A DNA stretch of 64,000 bases. Origin: Anaerocolumna cellulosilytica (GTDB lineage: Bacteria; Bacillota; Clostridia; Lachnospirales; Lachnospiraceae). The first letter of the stretch is position 1, and each line of letters begins with the position of its first letter. This document shows, piece by piece, positions 17,798-25,977 of the stretch. The position numbers and the translations under genes are program-made. The notes below the pieces were generated by a model, which worked only from the letters and a program-made list of their open reading frames with translations, was not told the origin of the DNA and made no database searches. The DNA lies in assembly GCF_014218335.1 (NCBI RefSeq), contig NZ_AP023367.1, forward strand, positions 3,101,501-3,165,500, read 5' to 3'.

Positions 17798-19003
17798 CTA
17801 AACCACAGTACCAACATTTATTCCCATTTGCTCCAGCAATGGCTTCCTAACCTTCTTTCTTGTGATTTCTACCAGATTTAAGGCGGTCATATCTACTAAG
17901 GTGGTCTTAATCGGGTCTAACTTAAATAATTCCTCCAGCCTTTTCATCAGCTGGTCCTTGTATTCAGAAAGCTCCATATCAATAAAATCAATAATAATAA
18001 TACCGGAAAGGTTACGCAGACGGATTTGCCTGGCTATCTCCACTGCTGCTTCCATATTAATCTTAAAAAATGTATCAATCGCTTTCTTCTTACCACTGAC
18101 AGCTTTTCCTGTGTTGACGTCTATAACAGTTAAAGCCTCCGTAGGTTGTATAATTACAGTACCACCTGATTTTAACCACACCTTACTCTTTAATGCATTT
18201 TCTAATTTTGTTTTAACACTGTATAAATTTCCTAGAGAAAGGAGCTTGTCCTCATAAAAACGAAGTTTAGATAAGTCTTCCTTCTGATAATTTGTCATAT
18301 ACTCATGTATTTTTTGATAAATGCCGGCATCATCCGTTATAATTTCTCCAAGGCTTTCTGCAAGTCCATCTCTTATATCGCATAAATATCCGGGAGGTGT
18401 ACTATAAACCAAAGAAAAGGGTGTCTTATGAACTCCATACTCTTTAAGTTTTTCGTATTGACGGATTAATTGATATATCTCCTCCCCAATTCGCTCTAGT
18501 GGGACTAAAGCTCCATTGGTTCTTATGATAAACCCATAACCCTCCTGCCGGAATTCCTTCATGTATTCCTTCAGCTCTTTTTTTCTAGTTTCATTGCCAA
18601 TTTTAGAAGAAATGCCAAGGGTAGTCTTTCCATGTATTAAAACTGCATATTTCCCAGTAATGTTTAACTTTGTAGTAACTACGGGAGCTTTCGTTTTAAC
18701 ATCTTCCTTTGATATCTGTACTAAGAATTCGTCTCCGATAACGATTTTCTCTGACTTTTTTGGCTTTGAAAACAAAGGATATTGCTCCTCGTTCAAAGAA
18801 AGATAGCACATTCTGCCGCCAGAAATTTCAACAAAAGCTGCATTAATATTTTTAACAATATTCTTTACTTTACCAAGATAAATATTCCCAAGAAGCCCTT
18901 CTTCGGATTCTTGATGAATATTCACCTGTACCATCTCTTTTCCCTCGAAGACAGCAGATATTACCTTGTCCTCTTGTTTTGTTACAATTAATTTATTTTC
19001 CAT
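17798..19003 (-). CDS. rng: Ribonuclease G/E family endoribonuclease
   Basis: Single-strand-specific endoribonuclease of 401 residues: N-terminal S1 RNA-binding domain inserted at about 37-120 (LGNIYLGKVKNIVKNINAAFVEI), RNase H-like catalytic core with metal-binding aspartates in TVIDVNTGK (about 287-295) and IIIIDFIDME (about 330-339). The E. coli-style zinc-link cysteines and the long RNase E C-terminal tail are absent, as usual for the short Firmicute form. An SD GGAGCAGCC precedes the ATG. The order radical SAM, DUF2344, rng is typical of Clostridia; the ribosomal L21/L27 genes that often follow are replaced here by ybaK. Confidence 0.9.
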   Translation of the reverse strand: MENKLIVTKQEDKVISAVFEGKEMVQVNIHQESEEGLLGNIYLGKVKNIVKNINAAFVEISGGRMCYLSLNEEQYPLFSKPKKSEKIVIGDEFLVQISKEDVKTKAPVVTTKLNITGKYAVLIHGKTTLGISSKIGNETRKKELKEYMKEFRQEGYGFIIRTNGALVPLERIGEEIYQLIRQYEKLKEYGVHKTPFSLVYSTPPGYLCDIRDGLAESLGEIITDDAGIYQKIHEYMTNYQKEDLSKLRFYEDKLLSLGNLYSVKTKLENALKSKVWLKSGGTVIIQPTEALTVIDVNTGKAVSGKKKAIDTFFKINMEAAVEIARQIRLRNLSGIIIIDFIDMELSEYKDQLMKRLEELFKLDPIKTTLVDMTALNLVEITRKKVRKPLLEQMGINVGTVV

Positions 19004-19020
19004 GGCTGCTCCACTATTAT

Positions 19021-19815
19021 TTAATCCATAGCTTCCAAAGGTATTAGTTTTCTTTCTATATCGAAAGCTTCCGTAGGTTTTTTCCCACTATTTTTCTCCG
19101 CGTAAACCTCCATCCGATGAACCTGAAAGGCAAATTCATGAAAGGTGAGCCCAGCGTATTCACAAAAGGCTTCTATTACAAGCTCAGGCTTTAAATTATT
19201 GACACTTCCCGTAGCCAATTGCATATATATTTTCACGTCATTCTCATAGGTCTCCGAAATATCTACTGTATTTTCCCTCCTTTGTCCTATTTTGTCTGAA
19301 AATTCATCCAGTTCAAAACCGATATGATATATGGAAGGCTTTATATCCACCTGATTTTCACTCTTTTTGGATTTTTTTAGTATTGTAATCTCTTTTTGTT
19401 GGTAAAATGCTCTAAATTTTTCTTCAAACTCTACTTTACTTAAAAATGCATAACCATCCTTCAATGCTACCTTATAATCCGCAGCAGTAACAATGGACAT
19501 GGCATTTTTACTGTTGTCCGATAAAAAGTGAAACCCAGTAACTTGTATATTTTCATTCATTGCACCTTTAATCTTTTCTACCATAATCTTTGGTTCATCA
19601 CAAGAAAGCAGCGATACATCCAGATATTCGCCCTGGCTGGTTAATCCTACCCCTAAAGGTGCAGCAAAAGACATTATCTGATGAGGATTAAATCCCTTTG
19701 AATACTCAATGTCAATTTCAGCACGTCGGAATGCCTTTTGAAAATAACGCATAATATCAAGGTGCCCAATAAATTTCATAGTACCTGTTTTTGTAAATTT
19801 AATACGAATTTTCAT
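19021..19815 (-). CDS. TIGR03936/DUF2344 radical SAM-associated protein
   Basis: 264-residue protein of the DUF2344 family, found next to, or fused to, the radical SAM protein upstream. It begins MKIRIKFTKTGTMKFIGHLDIMRYFQKAFRRA, the family hallmark, and continues YSKGFNPHQIMSFAAPLGVG. Its ATG overlaps the upstream stop in TAATG, indicating translational coupling. Function is unknown; a tRNA or ribosome-related modification is often proposed from its linkage to rng. Confidence 0.88.
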   Translation of the reverse strand: MKIRIKFTKTGTMKFIGHLDIMRYFQKAFRRAEIDIEYSKGFNPHQIMSFAAPLGVGLTSQGEYLDVSLLSCDEPKIMVEKIKGAMNENIQVTGFHFLSDNSKNAMSIVTAADYKVALKDGYAFLSKVEFEEKFRAFYQQKEITILKKSKKSENQVDIKPSIYHIGFELDEFSDKIGQRRENTVDISETYENDVKIYMQLATGSVNNLKPELVIEAFCEYAGLTFHEFAFQVHRMEVYAEKNSGKKPTEAFDIERKLIPLEAMD

Positions 19816-21692
19816 TATAATGCCGCCCCTTCCCTGCTTTCATAACATACACCACCGTTAAATACATCCGCACCACAGTTTGCACATGCTCGACGGCAAT
19901 TTGGAGTAACCTTTTCTGAAATACCACGTTTGTATTCACGCCATAAAAACGCTTTCGTTACACCTACGTCAATATAGTCCCATGGCAGAATTTCATCCAC
20001 TTCCCTCTCTCTGCTGGTATAGAAGGCAATATCTAAGTGATTATCCTCAAAGGCCTTCATCCACAATTCATTGTGAAAGAATTCCGACCATGAATCAAAA
20101 AGACATCCGGCTTTATAGGCATCATAGATAACCTTACTAATCCTTCTGTCACCTCTTGCAAAGACTCCTTCTAAAACGCTAAGCTCTGCTTCATGCCAGT
20201 TATATTTAATACTTTTCCGATTGAGCTGATCGTTTAATTTACTACGTAAAAATTTTTGTTTAACCAGATACTCTTCTGCTGTATCCATTCTGGACCACTG
20301 GAAAGGAGTAAAGGGCTTTGGCACAAAGAAGGAAGTACTTGCCACAATACTAACCTTCCCATTTCTTTGATCCTTGGTAATCGTATAGTATTCTCTGGCA
20401 ATTTTATCTGCTAAAACTGCAATTCCCTCTATGTCTTCTTCATTTTCCGTGGGCAGACCAAGCATAAAATATAATTTCACCCTATTCCAGCCGGCACGAA
20501 AGGCATCCATGGCACCTTTTAAAATACTTTCTTCAGACAATCCTTTATTAATAACGTCTCGAAGTCTTTGGGAACCCGCTTCCGGCGCAAAGGTTAAGCT
20601 GCTTTTCTTTACATCCTGTACCTTACTCATAACATCCAGAGCAAAAGCATCGATACGCAGGGAAGGCAGGGATATATTAACCCCTTTTCCGTTAAACTCC
20701 TCAATCAGGTAATAGATTAATTCAGAAAGAGCTGAATAGTCACTGGAACTTAAGGAGCTTAAAGAAATTTCTTCATGTCCTGTGGCTTTAAGCATATCAC
20801 AGGCATAGGATTTTAAAAACTCCACATCCCGTTCTCTGATAGGGCGGTAAATCATACCTGCCTGACAAAAACGGCACCCTCTGATACAGCCTCTTTGAAT
20901 TTCCAGTACTACTCTGTCCTGTGTTACCTTGATATAGGGTACTAAAGGCTTTTTCGGATAAAAGGTATCACTAAGATTCATCTCCACTTGTTTACAGATT
21001 GTGTCCTTTGCATGGTTGTTATTCTTTTTAAAGCTGCTTATTTTACCATCCTCATGATAGGAGACCTCATAAAAAGACGGAACATAAATACCTTCAATTT
21101 GAGCTATCTTCTCCAAATAATCTTTACGGCTGCCACCCAGTCTTTTGTTTTCTTTATATACATCTAACAACTGGTCATAAACTGTCTCGCCTTCTCCAAT
21201 GTAGAAAAAGTCAAAGAAATCCGCTATGGGTTCCGGGTTATAAGAACAAGGTCCACCACCTAGAACAAAAGGATGCTCCTCTGTTCTGTCTTTAGCATAC
21301 AAAGGAATTTGTGACAACTCTAATACTTGCAGGATATTGGTATAGCACATCTCGTATTGAAGTGTAATCCCTAAGAAATCAAAATTTTTAACGGGTTCCT
21401 GAGATTCCAGTGCAAAAAGAGGTATCTCTTTCTCTCTCATTATTTTGTCCAAATCTACCCAAGGTGAGTATACCCTCTCACAATACGTATCTTCTCTGCG
21501 ATTAAACATATCATATAAAATCTGGATTCCCAGATGAGACATACCTATCTCATATACATCAGGAAAACACATACAAAACCGTATATCAACCTTGTCCAAA
21601 TCTTTTTTCACCATATTTACCTCATCTCCGATATAACGGGCAGGTTTATCAATGGTTAGCAAGATTTCATCGGATAGTGCTAATTTTCTCAT
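19815..21692 (-). CDS. TIGR03960 B12-binding-like radical SAM protein
   Basis: 625-residue protein. The N-terminal half resembles a cobalamin-binding fold (about 60-200). The radical SAM core has the cluster motif CIRGCRFCQAG at about 265-275 and SSSDYSALSEL and GLPTENEEDIEG downstream. The C-terminus has a cysteine group CRRACANCGAD. Coupled to the DUF2344 gene. The start ATG at 21692 follows TGGAGAAG. Substrate unknown. Confidence 0.88.
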   Translation of the reverse strand: MRKLALSDEILLTIDKPARYIGDEVNMVKKDLDKVDIRFCMCFPDVYEIGMSHLGIQILYDMFNRREDTYCERVYSPWVDLDKIMREKEIPLFALESQEPVKNFDFLGITLQYEMCYTNILQVLELSQIPLYAKDRTEEHPFVLGGGPCSYNPEPIADFFDFFYIGEGETVYDQLLDVYKENKRLGGSRKDYLEKIAQIEGIYVPSFYEVSYHEDGKISSFKKNNNHAKDTICKQVEMNLSDTFYPKKPLVPYIKVTQDRVVLEIQRGCIRGCRFCQAGMIYRPIRERDVEFLKSYACDMLKATGHEEISLSSLSSSDYSALSELIYYLIEEFNGKGVNISLPSLRIDAFALDVMSKVQDVKKSSLTFAPEAGSQRLRDVINKGLSEESILKGAMDAFRAGWNRVKLYFMLGLPTENEEDIEGIAVLADKIAREYYTITKDQRNGKVSIVASTSFFVPKPFTPFQWSRMDTAEEYLVKQKFLRSKLNDQLNRKSIKYNWHEAELSVLEGVFARGDRRISKVIYDAYKAGCLFDSWSEFFHNELWMKAFEDNHLDIAFYTSREREVDEILPWDYIDVGVTKAFLWREYKRGISEKVTPNCRRACANCGADVFNGGVCYESREGAAL

Positions 21693-21720
21693 GTTTAAAT
21701 CTTCTCCATTTCCTTAGAAA

Positions 21721-21762
21721 AACACATTGGTTAACATAATCAGATTATGCAATCAATGTGTT
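21721..21762 (-). terminator. Terminator of the gene at 21861
   Basis: Interrupted stem AACACATTG/CAATGTGTT with inner CATAATC/GATTATG, followed on the minus strand by TTTTTC. Lies between the small membrane-protein gene and the radical SAM gene. Confidence 0.7.
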
Positions 21763-21860
21763 TTAGTGTTCTATTTCTTATTAAAGCATCTAACAATAGC
21801 TAAACATGAATATTATTATAACGTATAACACCAGAAAACACAATGAAAATATGACTTTTC

Positions 21861-22301
21861 TTATTCCCCCTCCTTCTCGGCATTTGTTAAATTCTCAAAT
21901 ATTGCTACGATAAAATCCTGTGCTTCCTCAACTCCTCTATTCATAGTTACCAGTTCTTTTATATATTTACTGCTAAAGGATTTATAGGATACCTCAAAAG
22001 TATCTATTAAAAAAACAGCCAGAAAAAGAAAAGCAGCACAGACTATCCGAATCAGCAAAACTTTTATATTGATAAGCGGAACACTTCCGGTGACTATTTT
22101 GCTGCTGTTTACATCCTGCCCTGCTGATAACGGGTGCAAATACTTGTCTTTTTCTTTGGCAGAATGACTTTTACTACCATGATTAAGCCCTAAATTCCTC
22201 GTACAGCTCTCCCTTGCTACCCTTATATATTCGGCTCTTGAAGGCATCTGATACTCTGCCTGGGACAAAGACTCCTGGGAATACGCTCTCTTTTGCTCCA
22301 T
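21861..22301 (-). CDS. Unrecognised single-pass membrane protein
   Basis: 146 residues, no family recognised. A polar, serine- and lysine-rich N-terminal half (about 1-65), one hydrophobic segment at about 73-93 (VLLIRIVCAAFLFLAVFLI), and a short external tail. The topology resembles small clostridial proteins of unknown function beside the radical SAM/rng cluster. The ATG at 22301 has GGAGGAG 4 nt upstream; a TTG at 22313 is unlikely. It ends with its own terminator. The repeat element at 22372-22469 lies upstream in the same orientation. Confidence 0.7.
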   Translation of the reverse strand: MEQKRAYSQESLSQAEYQMPSRAEYIRVARESCTRNLGLNHGSKSHSAKEKDKYLHPLSAGQDVNSSKIVTGSVPLINIKVLLIRIVCAAFLFLAVFLIDTFEVSYKSFSSKYIKELVTMNRGVEEAQDFIVAIFENLTNAEKEGE

Positions 22302-22357
22302 ATGCTCCTCCAATCTGACTTTATATTTTTTAGCAAATATCTAATTGTTGTTTTGAT

Positions 22358-22469
22358 TGAAACCATTCAAAAATCACCAAAAGCAGGTTACGATTATTGG
22401 TAAGTCACCTTTATTTTGATGCGTTTGCTTACACTTCATAACCTCATACTTATCGTTTCGCAATTGCCT
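22358..22469 (-). repeat. Dispersed ~100-bp leader element, copy 1
   Basis: Shares extended similarity with 34304-34411. Identical or near-identical blocks include AATCACCAAAAGCAGGTTAC at one end and TTTCGCAAT at the other, with partly matching sequence between. Read minus, both copies can form an outer helix ending in TTTTGGTGATTT and an inner hairpin ending in GTAA, with G-U substitutions preserving pairing. It sits 60-170 nt upstream of the membrane-protein gene start. Confidence 0.6.
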
Positions 22470-22632
22470 TTTTACATGTTTTAATACACCACGCAAATGC
22501 CGTTATACCACATTATATTCCATACTTGTTTGATTTTATTACTAAAACTGTATTTGTTTTTGTACCTTCTTTCCTGTGTAATTTCACAAAATCATTCATT
22601 AGAAACCGACTTGTAATTATTCAAAAGTTCTA

Positions 22633-22661
22633 TTGCTTCTCTTTCTGTAATCTGCTATATT
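22633..22661 (+). promoter_or_regulatory. Probable folT promoter
   Basis: TTGCTT (22633-22638), 17-bp spacer, TATATT (22656-22661). Start expected near 22668, just before the riboswitch aptamer. Confidence 0.55.
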
Positions 22662-22682
22662 TAAATCGTCAATAAATACATT

Positions 22683-22876
22683 AGCAGAGTAGGATTTTGT
22701 GCGTTAAGTGTCATCGGAACGGGGAGTTGTCCGGTGAACGAAAAGTTTATCTTGCGGTACAAAGTTCGCATCCCGCTGCTACATGATGGAATTTTACCTT
22801 CTCGTAGTAGCAATATTTTGCGACACAATCAAAAGCAGGCTTTTAAGCTGCTTATCTTACAAAAAGGAGGTAAAAT
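22683..22876 (+). promoter_or_regulatory. Tetrahydrofolate (THF) riboswitch with SD-sequestering platform
   Basis: Aptamer at 22683-22780: P1 AGCAG/CTGCT and conserved folT-motif blocks GAGTAG, GCGTTAAGTG, GGGGAGTTG and GCGGTAC...CGCATCCCGC. Downstream, ATTTTACCTTCT (22791-22802) can pair over 12 positions (one G-U) with AGGAGGTAAAAT (22865-22876), which is the folT ribosome site, so control is probably at translation initiation. There is no terminator between aptamer and gene. The gene identity (folate transporter) agrees. Confidence 0.9.
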
Positions 22877-23431
22877 ATGAAAGTACTTGAGTTATTGAAA
22901 GCTTCTGCCAGTGAACTGCGCAGGGTTATTTCCTTGGCAGTATCCTCTATGCTATTAGCAATGCATACTGTATTAGGCTATTTTTCAATTATGATTGGTC
23001 CGTCCATCCGGATAGGCTTTTCTTTTCTAGCCATTGCCGCAGCAGGCATGCTTTACGGTCCTGTGGTCGGAGGCATCCTTGGAGGTCTTGGGGACATTAT
23101 TAATTACATTCTTAAACCCAGTGGACCGTTCTTTCCTGGCTTAACCATAAGCAGCATGTTAACCGGTTTTATTTACGGTCTCGCCTTTTATAAAAAAAAT
23201 ATTACTATCGGCAGAGTATTTATTGCTAAGTTAATTGTAGTAATCTTTGTGGATTTACTGCTCTCAACTTACTGGCTAACTCTCTTGCTTGGAAAGGGCT
23301 ATATGATATTGCTGCCTGCTAGAGCGCTGAAATCAGCCATTATGCTTCCAATTGACACAATCATGCTGTTTATAGTACTAAAGCAAGTGAGCATAATTGC
23401 GAAAAGATTTTTTAAACCCCAGATGAACTAA
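22877..23431 (+). CDS. folT: Folate ECF transporter substrate-binding subunit
   Basis: 184-residue S component of an energy-coupling-factor transporter for folate: about six hydrophobic segments, with the AMHTVLGYFSIMIGP and PVVGGILGGLGDIINYILKPSGPFFPG stretches typical of FolT. It works with the shared EcfA/A'/T module, which is not in this window. It is translated from an ATG fused to a strong AGGAGG that the THF riboswitch can mask, and is followed by a terminator at 23519-23552. Confidence 0.9.
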   Translation: MKVLELLKASASELRRVISLAVSSMLLAMHTVLGYFSIMIGPSIRIGFSFLAIAAAGMLYGPVVGGILGGLGDIINYILKPSGPFFPGLTISSMLTGFIYGLAFYKKNITIGRVFIAKLIVVIFVDLLLSTYWLTLLLGKGYMILLPARALKSAIMLPIDTIMLFIVLKQVSIIAKRFFKPQMN

Positions 23432-23518
23432 TAGGTAACTCCCCTGCCTTATATAAAGGGTTTATAAGATTTGGAAAACAGATTATTTAAACTAAAGCAC
23501 TTTATAAATGAAATCAAG

Positions 23519-23552
23519 AAAAACTCCCTCGCTTAAAGCCAGGGAGTTTTTC
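23519..23552 (+). terminator. folT terminator
   Basis: AAACTCCCT and AGGGAGTTT arms with an 11-nt loop, followed by TTTTT on the plus strand. Confidence 0.85.
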
Positions 23553-23608
23553 TATACAAATATAGGCATCTACACGCCTCCTTCACTGTTTAATTCTGTA
23601 TAAAAGCG

Positions 23609-23637
23609 TTGAAAATTAAATATATATCATTTATAAT
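23609..23637 (+). promoter_or_regulatory. tyrS promoter
   Basis: TTGAAA (23609-23614), 17 bp, TATAAT (23632-23637). The short 5' leader leaves no room for a T-box. Confidence 0.7.
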
Positions 23638-23667
23638 AACTTTAACTACTTAAAGGAGGAATATAAA

Positions 23668-24903
23668 ATGTCAGCGAATGTTTATGATATTTTATTGGAA
23701 CGTGGATTTATTGAACAAACAACCCACGAACAGGAAATCAGAGAATTGCTAGGGAAGGAAAAAGTAACCTTTTATATAGGATTTGATGCTACTGCCGACA
23801 GTCTTACAGCAGGCCATTTTTTAACCGTAATGGCAATGATGCACATGCAGCGTGCCGGCCACAAGCCTATAGCTTTGCTTGGAGGCGGAACAACCATGAT
23901 AGGTGACCCTTCCGGTAAATCGGACATGCGTTCTATTATGACGAAAGAAACCATACAGCATAATGCAGACTGCTTCTATAAACAACTCTCTCGATTTATA
24001 GATTTTGACAATGACAATGCGATTATTGCTAATAATGCAGACTGGCTTTTAAATCTAAATTATGTTGAATTTTTAAGAGACGTTGGAGTTCATTTTTCTG
24101 TAAACAAAATGCTTACCGCTGAATGCTACAAGCAACGAATGGAAAAAGGACTTACTTTTTTTGAATTTAACTATATGATAATGCAATCCTATGACTTTTT
24201 AAAATTGAACCAGCTTTATAATTGCAGTCTGCAATTAGGTGGCAATGACCAATGGTCTAATATTCTTGGAGGTGTTGATTTAATCCGAAGAAAAGAACAA
24301 AAGCCTGCATTTGGTTTAACTTTTAAGCTGTTAACTACCAGTGAAGGCATTAAGATGGGCAAGACAATGAAGGGTGCCGTCTGGTTAGATCCTGAAAAGA
24401 CAACACCTTATGAATTCTACCAGTACTGGAGAAATATTGAGGATGTTAAAGTAGAAGAATGCCTTGGTCTTCTGACTTTCTTGCCAATGGATGAAGTAAG
24501 AAGACTGGGTGCACTAAAAGATGCCGAAATTAATCAAGCTAAAGACGTCCTTGCCTTTGAAATTACTAAAATTGTACATGGGGAAGAAGAAGCCACTAAA
24601 GCAATGGAAGCTTCAAAAGCATTGTTTGGCGGCGGTATGAAATCTGAAGACATTCCTACAACCATTTATACCAAAGAGCAATTTATGACCGGTATTGATT
24701 TAATTACCTTAATGGTAGATGCAAAAATGGCAGTATCCCGTTCTGATGCCAGAAGAACCATTACCCAGGGTGGTGTTACTGTTAACGACATTAAAGTAAC
24801 CGAATTTGACAAAGTATTTACTATAAATGACTTTGATTCAGATGGTTCCTTATTAGTAAAGAAAGGTAAAAAAGCATATCACTGCTTTAAAGCCGGTAAC
24901 TAA
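23668..24903 (+). CDS. tyrS: Tyrosyl-tRNA synthetase
   Basis: Class I aminoacyl-tRNA synthetase of 411 residues. The HIGH-equivalent is HFLT in [13 protein letters not shown] (about 41-53). The tyrosine-binding region has [13 protein letters not shown] and [11 protein letters not shown], the KMSKS loop is KMGKT (about 230), and the S4 RNA-binding domain fills the C-terminal 65 residues ([18 protein letters not shown]). A clear AAAGGAGG site precedes the ATG. No T-box is present, unlike many Firmicute tyrS genes. Confidence 0.96.
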   Translation: MSANVYDILLERGFIEQTTHEQEIRELLGKEKVTFYIGFDATADSLTAGHFLTVMAMMHMQRAGHKPIALLGGGTTMIGDPSGKSDMRSIMTKETIQHNADCFYKQLSRFIDFDNDNAIIANNADWLLNLNYVEFLRDVGVHFSVNKMLTAECYKQRMEKGLTFFEFNYMIMQSYDFLKLNQLYNCSLQLGGNDQWSNILGGVDLIRRKEQKPAFGLTFKLLTTSEGIKMGKTMKGAVWLDPEKTTPYEFYQYWRNIEDVKVEECLGLLTFLPMDEVRRLGALKDAEINQAKDVLAFEITKIVHGEEEATKAMEASKALFGGGMKSEDIPTTIYTKEQFMTGIDLITLMVDAKMAVSRSDARRTITQGGVTVNDIKVTEFDKVFTINDFDSDGSLLVKKGKKAYHCFKAGN

Positions 24904-24947
24904 GAAACTTTTGGTAAGTGTGCCAGGCACACAGATAGGAGCTTAAA

Positions 24948-25892
24948 ATGCCTTGGTGTCCGAAATGCAAACAGGAATATGTAGAAGGTATAGTGACCTG
25001 TGCTGACTGTAAGACTGATTTAGTGGAGAACTTGACAGAGGATACAGAACGCATTACCTTTTTAGAAACTGAAAAGGAATTATTTGCAAAAAAATTCAGC
25101 GAGTTTTTAGAATACTCCAAGATTGTTAATGTAGAATATCATTATGAAGAAACACTTAAAAACTGGATCATTGTAATTGACGAAAAAGACAAGAAACAGG
25201 TTGATAAGCTGTATAAAGCTTTTTATTCTGTTGAGGCAGATTCTGTTCTCTCCACCAAAGATACCACCTCAGAAGTTCCCACATTTCATACCACACAGGA
25301 TGAAATGAATGAAGCGGATATCTCTAAGGACGCTGAGGATTATCAGGAGATACCGGAATACCGCTCTATGTTCGAGGAGGAAGAACTGCAAGATTATTTG
25401 GACAGCAAGAATCCAAAGCCAAAAGTTTCTGCAACCTATGTAAAAAAAGAGGAACAATATAAAGATTTAAAATCCTCAGCCGATACTTTTTTAATTGTAT
25501 CCTTAGTAGGTATTGTTGTGCTTATCTTAAATATAGTTGGAATCCTAAACTTTTTTGCAGGTACTATCTCCTATTTGGTTATGAGCGGTTTGTTTATTGC
25601 CTTTTTAGTAATTGCTTTTGCCACTTATAAAAAAGCAAAAGAGGTAAAAACCCAGATTGCAGGAGAAAATGATACGACAAAGGCAATTAATGAATGGCTC
25701 TTTTCTAATATAACCTTGGAGTATTTAGATAGTTTGGTTAATCCGAATGAAAGTAAAGAAATACAATTCTTTCATAAGATTGAGAAAATCAAAGAATTAG
25801 TGGAACGTAATTTTGGTGAATTAGATGATTCTTATCTGGATCAATTGGCAGAGGAATTCTATAATACCCATCTGGATATATCCGAAGTGTAG
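24948..25892 (+). CDS. Zinc-ribbon membrane protein of unknown function
   Basis: 314 residues. An N-terminal zinc ribbon CPKCKQEY...CADCKTDL (CxxC...CxxC, residues 4-23) is followed by an acidic linker, two close hydrophobic segments at about 178-200 and 205-225, and a charged helical C-terminus. I do not recognise a specific function; DUF2007-like signal-transducing character is possible. It is 45 nt downstream of tyrS and may be co-transcribed. A shared bidirectional terminator follows. Confidence 0.75.
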   Translation: MPWCPKCKQEYVEGIVTCADCKTDLVENLTEDTERITFLETEKELFAKKFSEFLEYSKIVNVEYHYEETLKNWIIVIDEKDKKQVDKLYKAFYSVEADSVLSTKDTTSEVPTFHTTQDEMNEADISKDAEDYQEIPEYRSMFEEEELQDYLDSKNPKPKVSATYVKKEEQYKDLKSSADTFLIVSLVGIVVLILNIVGILNFFAGTISYLVMSGLFIAFLVIAFATYKKAKEVKTQIAGENDTTKAINEWLFSNITLEYLDSLVNPNESKEIQFFHKIEKIKELVERNFGELDDSYLDQLAEEFYNTHLDISEV

Positions 25893-25913
25893 ACTTAACT
25901 CACCTTATACTAT

Positions 25914-25967
25914 AAGAAGTGCTCTGGCGTTCAACTGTATCTTACAGAGAATACCAGGGCACTTCTT
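25914..25967. terminator. Bidirectional terminator between convergent genes
   Basis: 14-bp stem, AAGAAGTGCTCTGG (25914-25927) and CCAGGGCACTTCTT (25954-25967), one G-U, loop about 26 nt, between the zinc-ribbon gene (+) and the helicase gene (-). Confidence 0.7.
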
Positions 25968-25977
25968 GATTTAGTTC

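Noticed and set aside
23640..23667. T-box leader for tyrS
   Set aside because: A consensus promoter lies about 30 nt before the gene, leaving no room for specifier loop and T-box sequence.
24917..24931. Palindrome GTGTGCCAGGCACAC between tyrS and the zinc-ribbon gene
   Set aside because: Only a 1-nt centre with no U tract; short palindromes like this recur in many genomes and no function can be argued here.
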